Notes under the pieces: model-generated
Seen by the model: only the letters and a program-made list of their open reading frames with translations
What the model was told of the DNA's origin: nothing
Databases searched by the model: none
Program-made: the position numbers and the translations under genes
In this document: one piece after another, positions 27,212-38,124 of the stretch
Position numbering within the stretch: the stretch's first letter is position 1
Layout: the number at the start of each line of letters is the position of its first letter
Source of the DNA: CBDFFW01 sp965246945
GTDB lineage: Bacteria; Pseudomonadota; Alphaproteobacteria; UBA11073
Direction of reading: 5' to 3'
Length of the DNA stretch: 64,000 nt
Assembly (NCBI GenBank): GCA_965246945.1
Contig: CBDFFW010000001.1
Coordinates: forward strand, 1,302,001 to 1,366,000

Positions 27212-28183
27212 TCAATTTTGAATGGCAGATAAAGCACGGTCAAATACCGTGATATCGGTTGGATTTTTACCGGCTTCTTCCGTTAAAATTCGCCGCCAAC
27301 TGCGTGCACCTTTGCGGCCGTGGAACATACCAAGGATGTGCCGTGTCATACTGCTCAGTGCCACGCCCTGCTCTATTTGCTGTAATAAATATTCACGCCA
27401 TTTGGCAAGTACTTCAGCTTCTGTTGGCATAGTTACTATATCTGGAAACAATGCTTGTTGCAGCTCCGCTAAAATCCACGGATTGTGATAGGCAGCACGG
27501 CCAAGCATTACTCCGTCGAGCCCTTGCGCCAATGCTGCTTCGCACACTAACACTGTTTCCAACCCGCCATTTAATGCAATTGTTAGCTGCGGAAAATCAC
27601 GTTTGAGCTGATACACTTTTTCATATTGTAATGGCGGCTTTTCCCGATTTTCGCGCGGCGATAAACCTTTCAGCCAGGCTATGCGGGCATGCATGATAAA
27701 AACATCGCAACCGGCAGCGGCAACCTGATCCACAAAATCACACACGAATTCATAGCTATCCTGTTCATCAATCCCCAGCCGTGTTTTCACTGTGACAGGA
27801 CAATCGACCGCATCGCGCATCGCTTTCACGCAATCGGCTACGGTTACCGGCATGGCCATCAAACACGCGCCGAAACTGCCGCTTTGCACGCGGTCGGATG
27901 GGCAGCCGCAATTTAAATTGATTTCATCATAACCCCAGTCGCGGCCGATTTTGGCCGCATGCGCTAACAAGGCCGGATCGCTGCCGCCGAGTTGCAAGGC
28001 GACTGGATGTTCGCAATCATTAAAGCCGAGCAGTTTTTGCCGGTCGCCATGAATGATGGCCTGCGCGGTGACCATTTCAGTGTAAAGCAATGCGGAGGGT
28101 GTCAATTGCCGGTGGAAAAACCGGCAATGCCGGTCTGTCCAATCCATCATCGGGGCCACCGATAAGCGCCAAGGGCTTGCCAT
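27212..28183 (-). CDS. dusA: tRNA-dihydrouridine(20/20a) synthase
   Basis: This FMN-dependent enzyme reduces uridines 20/20a in the tRNA D-loop. The 323 residues have [27 protein letters not shown], the catalytic Cys in [40 protein letters not shown] and LNGGLETV with [11 protein letters not shown]. The HARxAxLxGLSPxENR stretch identifies the DusA subfamily. It is divergent from dapD with a 65-base gap. Confidence 0.95.
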   Translation of the reverse strand: MASPWRLSVAPMMDWTDRHCRFFHRQLTPSALLYTEMVTAQAIIHGDRQKLLGFNDCEHPVALQLGGSDPALLAHAAKIGRDWGYDEINLNCGCPSDRVQSGSFGACLMAMPVTVADCVKAMRDAVDCPVTVKTRLGIDEQDSYEFVCDFVDQVAAAGCDVFIMHARIAWLKGLSPRENREKPPLQYEKVYQLKRDFPQLTIALNGGLETVLVCEAALAQGLDGVMLGRAAYHNPWILAELQQALFPDIVTMPTEAEVLAKWREYLLQQIEQGVALSSMTRHILGMFHGRKGARSWRRILTEEAGKNPTDITVFDRALSAIQN

Positions 28184-28248
28184 GCTGCCGTCTTATCACA
28201 AGCAAAATCAGTTTACATCTTTTGCGCAAACCCGTCATTATCACCTCT

Positions 28249-29097
28249 ATGGCCCTGACGACTGACGCATTGCAGCAACTGATTGAACAAGCTTGGGAAG
28301 TGCGGGAGACGATTACGCCGCAAACCAGTGGCACAACCCGCACTGCGGTGTTTGCCGTGCTGGATCAGATGGATCGCGGGCAGTTGCGCGTGGCGGAAAA
28401 AAATAAGGATGGGTGGCACACGCATCAATGGATTAAAAAAGCTGTTTTACTTTCGTTCCGTCTGCAAGCCACACGCACGATTACCGGCGCGCCAGGCGAT
28501 GCGCATTGGTGGGATAAAGTACCCAGCAAATTTATGGATTGGGATGATCAGCAATTTAATCTCGCCGGTTTCCGCGCAGTGCCTGGTTCGATTGTGCGCC
28601 ACGGTGCCTTTATTGGTAAAAATGCCGTGTTGATGCCGAGTTTCGTGAATATCGGCGCTTATGTGGGTGAAGGCACGATGATTGATACCTGGGCGGCGGT
28701 GGGCAGCTGTGCGCAGATCGGCGCGAATTGCCATCTATCCGGCGGTGTCGGCATTGGCGGTGTGTTGGAGCCGCTGCAGGCCAATCCAACGATTATTGAA
28801 GATAATTGCTTCATTGGTGCCCGCGCGGAAGTGGCCGAAGGTGTGGTGGTTGAAGAAGGTTCGGTGCTGTCGATGGGCGTATATCTGGGTGCCAGCACCA
28901 AGATTATTGACCGCGCGACTGGCGAAATATTCATGGGGCGCGTGCCGGCTTATTCGGTAGTAGTCTCCGGCACCTTGCCTGGCAAACCGCTGCCAGATGG
29001 CACACCCGGACCGAACCTATATTGCGCCGTAATCGTCAAACGCGTGGATGCGCAGACGCGCAGTAAAACAGCAATTAATGAGTTGCTGCGGGATTAG
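28249..29097 (+). CDS. dapD: Tetrahydrodipicolinate N-succinyltransferase
   Basis: DapD performs the succinyl-CoA-dependent step of lysine/diaminopimelate synthesis. The 282 residues have an N-terminal helical domain ([15 protein letters not shown]), then a left-handed beta-helix of hexapeptide repeats ([58 protein letters not shown]) and [22 protein letters not shown]. The ATG at 28249 ([11 protein letters not shown]) gives the family's normal start; an upstream in-frame codon would reach into dusA. Expected partners dapE and dapC are not adjacent. Confidence 0.95.
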   Translation: MALTTDALQQLIEQAWEVRETITPQTSGTTRTAVFAVLDQMDRGQLRVAEKNKDGWHTHQWIKKAVLLSFRLQATRTITGAPGDAHWWDKVPSKFMDWDDQQFNLAGFRAVPGSIVRHGAFIGKNAVLMPSFVNIGAYVGEGTMIDTWAAVGSCAQIGANCHLSGGVGIGGVLEPLQANPTIIEDNCFIGARAEVAEGVVVEEGSVLSMGVYLGASTKIIDRATGEIFMGRVPAYSVVVSGTLPGKPLPDGTPGPNLYCAVIVKRVDAQTRSKTAINELLRD

Positions 29098-29102
29098 TGG
29101 TG

Positions 29103-29340
29103 AAATCTATTTTATCTAAAGATCGCTAAATTTCCTGCATCCTTATTATTGTTTCATGGTGCAACGGACCAAATCATCAAGGTTAACTATGGACATGAAT
29201 TGTTTGAAGCTGCCTCCTATGCCAAAATTTCGGTATTTGTACCGGAAGGTGGTCATAATAATTTGATCGATTACCGCTTGATAGAAAATATTTTATATTG
29301 GCTGGATCATAATTTTCCCACGCAATTGCCAGCTCAATAG
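29103..29340 (+). pseudogene. C-terminal remnant of an alpha/beta hydrolase
   Basis: After a TGA the frame reads KFPASLLLFHGATDQII, then VNYGHELFEAASYAKISVF, EGGHNNL and a final helix YWLDHNF, ending at TAG 29340. HGxxD followed by GHN is the Asp/His end of the catalytic machinery in S33/BEM46-type hydrolases. The nucleophile half (GxSxG) is absent and the sequence upstream is dapD. No ATG opens this frame. It is best explained as a decayed gene. Confidence 0.6.
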
Positions 29341-30855
<1,515 letters not shown>

Positions 30856-30860
30856 TTATC

Positions 30861-31325
30861 ATGCCGAGAAAAGCAGCAGTTAAACCCAAAACAGCACCCC
30901 AAGCGATGGCGCTGGGCGTGGAGGCGATTAAGGGCATTCAGCAAGAACACGGCTATAATTTCGCGTTCATTGAAATTGCGCCGGAGTTTTTTACAGACCT
31001 TGCTAATCTCGAACCGCAACTTGCCGCACTTAAAGCGTTGGCGCAACGTATCAAAGAGCATGGTGCATTGGCGCTGGGTAAGTTAGCTAAGTTTTTGGGC
31101 GAACATAAAATTGTGTTTAATGCCGAAATACTCGCCAAGCATTTTTCCGGCCAGGAAATGGTGGTTGCGGCCGATGGCACGAGCGCCTTTACTTTTATTT
31201 ACGAAAATGAAGACAAAGAAGGTACGCCGGATTATAACCCTAATTTCGCGCCCAGCTACGAAGTAACATTGAAAACCACGGCGACCGGTGAGCCGATTGA
31301 TGTTACCATTTATGTCGAAGAATAA
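30861..31325 (+). CDS. Hypothetical protein in the atpC position
   Basis: This 154-residue protein starts 5 bases after the atpD stop. It begins MPRKAAVKPKTAPQAMALG, then has a helical middle (LEPQLAALKALAQRIKEHG, LGKLAKFLGEHKI) and a beta-like, acidic C-terminus (AFTFIYENEDKEG, EPIDVTIYVEE). It has no membrane helix or signal peptide. It does not look like the epsilon subunit, which would be expected after atpD. It lies tight in the atpD-tolR-tolA direction, so co-transcription with atpD is likely. Function unknown. Confidence 0.75.
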   Translation: MPRKAAVKPKTAPQAMALGVEAIKGIQQEHGYNFAFIEIAPEFFTDLANLEPQLAALKALAQRIKEHGALALGKLAKFLGEHKIVFNAEILAKHFSGQEMVVAADGTSAFTFIYENEDKEGTPDYNPNFAPSYEVTLKTTATGEPIDVTIYVEE

Positions 31326-31371
31326 ACGCGTGTTGCTTGTTCAATTATAAATTCTGCTTTAAATTATCCGC

Positions 31372-31830
31372 ATGGGAATGAATTTAGTTAGTGGTGCGTC
31401 TGATCATGGCGGGCGGCGTTATGGGCGCGGATCGCGGCGGGCGATTAACGAAATTAATATGACTCCGTTTATTGATGTGGTTTTGGTGCTGCTGATCGTT
31501 TTTATGATTTCAGCGCCGATGATGACGGTTGGCGTGGCGGTTGATTTGCCCAAAGCGGGTGCAGCGGCGTTACAGGATAAAAAGCAACCGCTCGAGCTGA
31601 GCATCACCGCCAAGCAAGTGATGTTGCAGGATAAGGCAGTCAGTCTTAAAGATTTACCTGCCCGTTTGCAGGCCATTGCAGCGGAAAACAAAGATGCTGC
31701 CATCCATATTCGTGCCGACAAAACACTGCCTTATGAACAGGTGATGCAAGTAATTGGTATGGTACGGCAGGCGGGCCTTACTAAACTTGCCCTTATTACG
31801 AGCCCGCAAAGCGAAATGGTCAAGGACTGA
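31372..31830 (+). CDS. tolR: Tol-Pal system protein TolR
   Basis: TolR works with TolQ to transmit proton-motive force to TolA during cell division. The 152 residues have a Gly/Arg-rich cytoplasmic start, the ExbD/TolR signature AINEINMTPFIDVVLVLLIVFM with the conserved Asp in the single membrane helix, and a periplasmic domain with IHIRADKTLPYEQVMQVI. tolQ, its usual upstream neighbour, is not present here. Confidence 0.94.
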   Translation: MGMNLVSGASDHGGRRYGRGSRRAINEINMTPFIDVVLVLLIVFMISAPMMTVGVAVDLPKAGAAALQDKKQPLELSITAKQVMLQDKAVSLKDLPARLQAIAAENKDAAIHIRADKTLPYEQVMQVIGMVRQAGLTKLALITSPQSEMVKD

Positions 31831-31894
31831 TGTCGGAGATTAACTGTAAATTAATTGGCGTGATCTGATTCGCTCGGCAAAATAAGCAAAGGAA

Positions 31895-32725
31895 ATGACG
31901 GCAGATCCACCCGATAAAATGGCGCTTAGCGCCTCGGTGTTATTGCATCTGGCAGTGATTGTGGCCATTACTGTGCAAATTGTTTTATTCAAGGCCAAGC
32001 CGCTGGAGCTGACCCAGCCCATTCCGATTGATATTCTGGATTTAGGGCCGGTAACGACTACGCAAAAACAGGGCACCGGTAATACCGCCAAAGTTACCCC
32101 TGCCCCGCCGCCGACACCCAAACCGCCAATCCCGCCGCCGCAGCAAGAACAGCAAAAGCCAGTGCCAGTGCCGCCTAAACCCAATCCCATGGATAAACCA
32201 AAACCAGCACCGGAAGAAAAGTTTGGCGATGTCATGAGTAAGTTAGCCAAAGAACAACCGAAAAAACCGCCGCCCAAGGAAGCGGCCCCAGAAAACTTTA
32301 ATTCGCTGCTGAAAAATTTAAGCACTGATAAACCCGTGCCGCAAATCACGCAAACCAAACCAGATGCCAAAGCGCCGGACAAAGCATCGGATGCTGGCAG
32401 CAAAGGGTTGCTGAGTGATAAATTAACCATTAGCCAAGAAGACTTGCTGCGCCGGCAGATTGAAGGGTGCTGGAATGTGCCGGTGGGTGCGCGCGGTATT
32501 CAGGATATGGTGGTGACTATTCATATTTTAATGAACAAGGACCGCACCGTTAAAAGCGCTGAAATCGTAAATGCCAATGGCAACGATCCGTTTCAACGCA
32601 CCGTCGCCGAAAGCGCCATGCGCGCCGTTCTCAACCCCAAATGCTCCCCATTCCAATTGCCGGATGATAAATATGATCTGTGGAATGATATTACGATGAG
32701 TTTTAATCCGAAAGATATTTTATAA
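31895..32725 (+). CDS. tolA: Tol-Pal system protein TolA
   Basis: TolA bridges the inner membrane and Pal/TolB. The 276 residues have one N-terminal membrane helix (about 11-32), a long Pro/Lys/Gln-rich linker (about 55-165) and a C-terminal TonB/TolA-like domain with IEGCWNVPVGARGIQDMVV, MNKDRTVKSAEIVNANG and ESAMRAVLNPKCSPFQLP. The Cys pair (IEGCW, NPKCSPF) is typical. tolB and pal do not follow; the next gene is convergent and overlaps the end by 6 bp. Confidence 0.93.
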   Translation: MTADPPDKMALSASVLLHLAVIVAITVQIVLFKAKPLELTQPIPIDILDLGPVTTTQKQGTGNTAKVTPAPPPTPKPPIPPPQQEQQKPVPVPPKPNPMDKPKPAPEEKFGDVMSKLAKEQPKKPPPKEAAPENFNSLLKNLSTDKPVPQITQTKPDAKAPDKASDAGSKGLLSDKLTISQEDLLRRQIEGCWNVPVGARGIQDMVVTIHILMNKDRTVKSAEIVNANGNDPFQRTVAESAMRAVLNPKCSPFQLPDDKYDLWNDITMSFNPKDIL

Positions 32726-34687
32726 TTGCGGTTTTGTTTCTTTATCTGCAGCCATAGTAGGTGCACGTGGTGCAGTTATGATATCCAATTGAGTCATCAT
32801 TTTCATAATTTCATCATTGATGTCCGGATTGCTTCTATAATGCCGTCTAAGCGTATGGGCCGCCCCTTTGATTAAATTTACCACTTGTTTTTCGCTATTG
32901 ACTTCAATTTTTCCTAAGCTGTTTTCTAAATGTGCGGCTTTGGTTTTGCATATGTCAAAAAATTCTAAACTTCTCAGGTCATTAACCGAATAACCTTTTT
33001 GTTTTAAAGCCGCATAGGCCCTAAACATTGTTACCAAAATAACAGCAGAGGGATCTACATTTTGCAATTGCCGCGCGCGATCCACCGATGGCGTAAACGC
33101 TGTAAATAGAGGTTCTTTGGGTCCTTTCGAATATTTATGTGTATTGCGATCAATGTAACGTGTATTGAAATCGGCAATGGCGAATTCCTCTCGACTGGTT
33201 CGCACTAAAATATCTTTTAACGTTTCAGCAACTACATTTTTTTCCTTGTCTTTCTTACAGCACATTGTGTATTCACGGGCAATTTCATAAGTATAATGGC
33301 CGCCATAAAAAGTTTGGATATCATTATAGGCATGCAAAATGATTTTTACCTCGATTAGATTGCAAGCATATTCTTCGCCAGTTACGGGTGTAACCAGTAA
33401 ATGATAAGCTCCCTTGTAACCACTCATATGATTTGGTTTGTTATCATCTTTATCAAGATCAACTACGCGCAAGGTTGCAAAACTTTCAGATTCCAACACT
33501 TGTTGCAAAACCTCTTCTGCCTCGGCGCGAGTATTAACCAAAAAACTTATACGTCTTAAATCCGGGACTCGTAAAATACCTTCTTTTTGGCTTTGGGCTT
33601 TTTGCTGAGCACGCTCAAATTCTTTTTGAGGTGCTAAAGCTGCCTGAATTCTAAAATGCGGACAGCCAAATGCAACTTCAGTGAAAAGCGCAATCCCATC
33701 ATCATCACGGTTAGCATTTTCAACAATGCTATGTCGCAAACGGCTAAACCATTCATTCTCTGCTGCACTATCATCCGAAAAAAACACTCGTTTGAAAAAA
33801 TCAGCTAAATCTTCAGTTTCACGTTCCAATGCAGTCGGAATAACTAATGTCTTATTTACTTCTAAATAATTTAACTGACGATTAAATTCATATATTCTTT
33901 TGGCAAATTTTTCATCACCAAAAGTTTCTTTTAAGTCATCAAATCTTACGCTGCCAGCACGGATTGCATCATATAAAATAAGACTAATAAGGCCAATTTC
34001 GCCCAAATGGGTAAGAATAATTGCAATGTATGTTTTACTGCCAATTCTATTTTCCAAAACACGAAGCATTTTTTGCTCTTCTTTAAAATCAACAAATTCA
34101 TCAATCGATGGATCTAAAGTTTTTAGAAATATTCGATAATTTTTTAGCTCAGCTATTTTTGCTAACCTTTCCTTATCCAGGTTATCTGCTACATCCCAAT
34201 CTGCATCAGCAGTTGCAACTTCAACTTTGCGTGTTAACTGTATAACTTCTCGCTCAAGGCTCAAAGCATAAAATAAAAAGCGAGCATAAGCCTGGTCTAA
34301 ATCAGTAAAAATAGCTGCATCTGGCGAGCGAATAGTGCGATTAAAAGTATAATCGTCAAACTGCTCTTTGTAGCTACTTCTAGCTAATTCAAACGCTTTT
34401 GTTATGCTTGACGCCGCTTCATCGCCAAGCGAATAAGTGATTAAATCGTGAGTTAAAATTGTGTTCCCAAATTTATTTAAAGGAATTTTTGATTTTGGCT
34501 TAAATTTGTTATGTGGTTTAATATTTAATAAACGGCGGCCAATCTCATGGGCTGCTTTATCCCATTCAACTGTGGAGGGCAGTCTAGTCTCTGTAAATTT
34601 GCCATCTATTGTAGATGTGTTTGCAAAGGCCAAACGTCTAAATCTACTAGAATAAGAGTCTCTTCTATGTGGCTTATTTCCCAACAT
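32720..34687 (-). CDS. Large AT-rich orphan, possible RelA/SpoT-like domain
   Basis: This 655-residue soluble protein is not assigned to a family. A helical region with coiled-coil character lies at about 130-210. Residues about 370-472 have the order seen in the RelA/SpoT synthetase fold: LRRISFLVNTRAEAEEVL, then SGYKGAYHLLVTP (compare NGYxSxHxxV), NLIEVKI (compare VEIQIRT) and HAYNDIQ…HYTYEIARE (compare MH…AE…HWxYK). This is pattern recognition only; several catalytic positions of true synthetases are not evident. The C-terminal part is helical. No signal peptide or membrane helix is seen. It is monocistronic, convergent with tolA and more AT-rich than its neighbours. It could be a secretion substrate or a nucleotide-metabolism enzyme. 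Confidence 0.6.
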   Translation of the reverse strand: MLGNKPHRRDSYSSRFRRLAFANTSTIDGKFTETRLPSTVEWDKAAHEIGRRLLNIKPHNKFKPKSKIPLNKFGNTILTHDLITYSLGDEAASSITKAFELARSSYKEQFDDYTFNRTIRSPDAAIFTDLDQAYARFLFYALSLEREVIQLTRKVEVATADADWDVADNLDKERLAKIAELKNYRIFLKTLDPSIDEFVDFKEEQKMLRVLENRIGSKTYIAIILTHLGEIGLISLILYDAIRAGSVRFDDLKETFGDEKFAKRIYEFNRQLNYLEVNKTLVIPTALERETEDLADFFKRVFFSDDSAAENEWFSRLRHSIVENANRDDDGIALFTEVAFGCPHFRIQAALAPQKEFERAQQKAQSQKEGILRVPDLRRISFLVNTRAEAEEVLQQVLESESFATLRVVDLDKDDNKPNHMSGYKGAYHLLVTPVTGEEYACNLIEVKIILHAYNDIQTFYGGHYTYEIAREYTMCCKKDKEKNVVAETLKDILVRTSREEFAIADFNTRYIDRNTHKYSKGPKEPLFTAFTPSVDRARQLQNVDPSAVILVTMFRAYAALKQKGYSVNDLRSLEFFDICKTKAAHLENSLGKIEVNSEKQVVNLIKGAAHTLRRHYRSNPDINDEIMKMMTQLDIITAPRAPTMAADKETKPQL

Positions 34688-34788
34688 ATATTATTAGAAT
34701 AATTGCAAATAAAAAGATATACAACTGTTGCATTTAATAATGAGACTTAATAATTAGAATGTAAAAAAAATTTCACATTTCTACAATA

Positions 34789-37700
34789 TTACAAGCTCCG
34801 CGCAACTTCTTCTAGTTCAAAGCATTCAATCATATCACCGGCGCGGATGTCTTCGTAGTTTTCGAAGGCCATACCGCATTCAGTGCCGTCTTTGACTTCT
34901 TTCACTTCTTCTTTGAAGCGTTTCAATGTTTTCAGTTTGCCTTCATGGATGACCACATTTTCACGCAGCAAACGAACATTGGCACCGCGTTTGACCAAGC
35001 CTTCGGTGACATAACAACCCGCGACTTTACCAACACGTGTGATGTTAAACACTTCGCGGATTTCAGCATAGCCAAGGAAGTTTTCACGCATCACCGGTTT
35101 CAACATGCCGGTGAGCATTTTAGTAACGTCTTCGATGATATCATAAATAATTGAATAGTAACGAATATCGATACCATCACGCTTAGCCAGATCCCGTGCT
35201 TGCGGATTGGCGCGGACATTGAAGCCCATTACTAAGGCTTTAGACGCATTGGCCAAACTAATATCGGATTCATTAATTGCGCCCACGCCGCTATGGATGA
35301 TGCGGGTGGTCACTTCGGGATTATCCTCGGTCAATTTGCCCATGGCACCGGCAATGGCTTCCACGGAACCATGCACATCACCCTTGACGATAATTGCCAG
35401 TTCTTTTTTGGCACCGGTTTGAATATCGCTGAACATTTGGTCGAGCGAAGTTTTTTTGGTCGCCAGATTATATAATTCGCGCTGTTTGCGCTGGCGGAAT
35501 TCGGCAATTTCACGCGCTTTTTGTTCGTTTTCCACGACCACAAAATCATCACCGGAACGCGGCACATCTTCCAACCCGATTACTTCAACCGGTTTACCAG
35601 GTTCTGCTTCTTTAATCGTTTTACCATGATCATCATGCAATGCCCGCACACGGCCGGAAACGGTACCACAGACGAAAATATCGCCGGTGCGCAAAGTTCC
35701 CTTTTGGACCAAAACAGTCGCAGTCGCACCGCGGCCAATTTGCTGTTTAGATTCAATCACGCGGCCCACGGCAGGCCGATCCGGATTGGCTTTGAGATCC
35801 AGAATTTCAGCCTGGACCATAATCGCGGCTTCGAGTTTATCGAGGTTGAGTTTTTGCTTGGCCGAAACTTCAATGGCCTGCACATCGCCGCCAAGCTCTT
35901 CAACCTGAATGTTGTATTGCAGCAACTCGCCTTTAATTTTGCCTGGGTTGGCACCCTCTTTATCGATTTTATTGATGGCGACCACCACCGGCACACCGGC
36001 GGCTTTGGCATGGCTGATCGCTTCAATGGTTTGTGGCATTAAGCCATCATCAGCCGCCACCACCAAGACCACCACATCGGTAACATGAGCACCGCGTGAA
36101 CGCATTTCGGTGAAGGCCGCGTGGCCTGGCGTGTCCAGGAATGTTATTTTCTGGCCCGTGCCCATCTTTACTTGATAAGCGCCAATATGTTGGGTGATGC
36201 CGCCCGATTCGCCGCTGACGACATCGGTTGAACGAATGGCATCGAGCAATGATGTTTTACCGTGATCGACGTGGCCCATAATAGTCACCACCGGTGGACG
36301 CGATTTCAGGTTTTCAGGCGTATCAGCCCATTCACCCAAACCAATTTCCACATCGCTTTCCGAAACGCGGGCAAAACGGTGGCCGAGTTCGGTCGCCAAT
36401 AATTCAGCCGTATCGGCATCGAGCACTTGATTAATGGTCGCCATTATACCAAGGCGCATCAGCGTTTTGATCACCACACCCGATGGTTCAGCCATCCGGT
36501 TGGCAAGTTCCTGGACCGTAATGGTATCCGGAATGGTGACATCCCGCGCGACTTTCTCGCGGTTTTCATCCATACCGTGGCGGCGAGATTTTTGGACCAA
36601 GCGGCGACGCGCAGCATCTGACAGGAAACGGCCGGTACCGATATCACCATTTAATGCCTGGGTAACGGTAATGCGGCCTGCGCCACCGCCGCCATGACGG
36701 CGGGCCCCACCTGGACGGCTGGGGCGACGGGCTGGGCCACTTGGCGGACGCGGCCCGTTATTAAAGACGCGCTTGGCATCCGGATCTTCATCCTTGATCA
36801 ACCCTTTGGCACGCAAAGCATCTAATTTAGCCACGGCCTGATTGCCGGAACGATCGGCGGATTTACGGCGCGCATCATCCATTCCGGTTGCGGTGAGCGG
36901 GCGTGGCGCAAAAGATGGTTTACCAATCTGACGCATTTGAATGCCAGTTGGCCGCGCCATATGGTTGCCGGTGCCGCCAGGGCCGGTACTGGTTTGTGAT
37001 TGCTGTAAAACGCGGGCGCGATTATCACGCTCACCGGTTGAAAGGCCGCCGCGCGGGGCGCTGCCGCTGCGGTCAAATGGCGGGCGGGCCGGACGGTCAC
37101 CAGGCGCACGCGAACCATCGCCGCGGGGCGGGCGGTCTCCAGGCGCACGGTCGGTAAATGGCCGGGCGGCTGGACGCGGGCGATCGCCGAATGGGCGGTC
37201 CCCAGGCGGACGGTCGCCCGCTGGACGATCTGTGCGCGGGGGACGATCGCCGAATGGCCGGTCGGTCCGTGGCGGTCTATCACCAAGCGGGCGATCACCA
37301 ACGGGACGCGCCGCTTGCCCATCGCGCGGGGCCGGAAAGGCGCGGGCCCCATCCCTATTTTGTACTTCAGTCCGCGCATTGGCGGTACGGTCGGCAAAAG
37401 ACGGCCGGCCTACCCCTTCGCGCGATGGAAATTCGCGGCGTTGGAATTGTTGGCCTTCCGGCATGCCGCGCGGCGGGCGCGGTGCGCCGGCACCACCACC
37501 GGCTGAGCCGGTGCCAGTGCGCCCCGTATCGGTGCGTTCTTTTTCTTTAACTTGGTCAGTCGCCGTGGCGGCCACTGCTGGTTTTGCTTCAGGCGGTTTG
37601 CCATATTGGGTACGGTTGATGGCAATACCACCGCGGCTGGGCAAGGCCGAGCTTAATCTTGTCGATTCACCTTTATTGGCGATGGACTCGCGCACAATGG

Positions 37701-37926
37701 CGGCGCGATTGCTGATTTCTTGCTCAGTCTTCGGCGCACGTTGCGGCGTGCTGGGTGCGGTTACGGTCCGCTTGCGCTGGACCACAACGGCATTTTGGCC
37801 GCCACCGCTTAATTGCTGCGCGACAACAGTCCCACCTCGCTCAATCGTGCGGCGTGCCTCTTGCAATCCGCGACCCGATAGGGTCAAAACTTTTTTTTCG
37901 GAATCTTTTTGTTCTTGATCAGTCAT
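34789..37926 (-). CDS. infB: Translation initiation factor IF-2
   Basis: IF-2 is the GTPase that delivers initiator tRNA to the 30S subunit. The 1045 residues begin with the alphaproteobacterial start ([19 protein letters not shown]). A long Arg/Pro/Asp low-complexity region (about 140-290) follows, then the IF-2N domain (VRELANRM-like [18 protein letters not shown]). The GTPase has [19 protein letters not shown] (G1), [14 protein letters not shown] (G3) and [11 protein letters not shown] (G4). C-terminal domains end [16 protein letters not shown]. The usual neighbours nusA, ylxR and rbfA are not adjacent. Confidence 0.97.
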   Translation of the reverse strand: MTDQEQKDSEKKVLTLSGRGLQEARRTIERGGTVVAQQLSGGGQNAVVVQRKRTVTAPSTPQRAPKTEQEISNRAAIVRESIANKGESTRLSSALPSRGGIAINRTQYGKPPEAKPAVAATATDQVKEKERTDTGRTGTGSAGGGAGAPRPPRGMPEGQQFQRREFPSREGVGRPSFADRTANARTEVQNRDGARAFPAPRDGQAARPVGDRPLGDRPPRTDRPFGDRPPRTDRPAGDRPPGDRPFGDRPRPAARPFTDRAPGDRPPRGDGSRAPGDRPARPPFDRSGSAPRGGLSTGERDNRARVLQQSQTSTGPGGTGNHMARPTGIQMRQIGKPSFAPRPLTATGMDDARRKSADRSGNQAVAKLDALRAKGLIKDEDPDAKRVFNNGPRPPSGPARRPSRPGGARRHGGGGAGRITVTQALNGDIGTGRFLSDAARRRLVQKSRRHGMDENREKVARDVTIPDTITVQELANRMAEPSGVVIKTLMRLGIMATINQVLDADTAELLATELGHRFARVSESDVEIGLGEWADTPENLKSRPPVVTIMGHVDHGKTSLLDAIRSTDVVSGESGGITQHIGAYQVKMGTGQKITFLDTPGHAAFTEMRSRGAHVTDVVVLVVAADDGLMPQTIEAISHAKAAGVPVVVAINKIDKEGANPGKIKGELLQYNIQVEELGGDVQAIEVSAKQKLNLDKLEAAIMVQAEILDLKANPDRPAVGRVIESKQQIGRGATATVLVQKGTLRTGDIFVCGTVSGRVRALHDDHGKTIKEAEPGKPVEVIGLEDVPRSGDDFVVVENEQKAREIAEFRQRKQRELYNLATKKTSLDQMFSDIQTGAKKELAIIVKGDVHGSVEAIAGAMGKLTEDNPEVTTRIIHSGVGAINESDISLANASKALVMGFNVRANPQARDLAKRDGIDIRYYSIIYDIIEDVTKMLTGMLKPVMRENFLGYAEIREVFNITRVGKVAGCYVTEGLVKRGANVRLLRENVVIHEGKLKTLKRFKEEVKEVKDGTECGMAFENYEDIRAGDMIECFELEEVARSL
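37069..37302 (-). repeat. GDRP-type tandem coding repeat in infB
   Basis: Residues about 209-286 of IF-2 consist of repeated GDRP, GDRPPR and [11 protein letters not shown] units, encoded by near-repeats of a GC-rich unit of about 12-33 bases. Such spacers are common in alphaproteobacterial IF-2 but this one is regular enough to vary by slippage. Confidence 0.7.
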
Positions 37927-38124
37927 ATGGGGTCAGCGCCAATGTTCAGGCTTTAAGGGATCACTTAAAGCAACGCAATCTTTTCGGCAAAAAGATGTGC
38001 GCCTTTCTCCTCATATGTGGTGAAAATATCGCTTTATTGCAAAAAAATCGTGCAATAAGGAAAAACTATGTGTTTTTTATACTTTATACGGGATGGACGT
38101 AACATCCTTTTACTGTAAAAACAT

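Noticed and set aside
30861..31325. Assignment of this gene as atpC
   Set aside because: The sequence lacks the beta-sandwich pattern and motifs of the epsilon subunit.
36941..37918. 325-codon plus-strand frame rich in Arg, Gly and Ser
   Set aside because: Antisense of the GC-rich N-terminal repeat region of infB; open by composition only.
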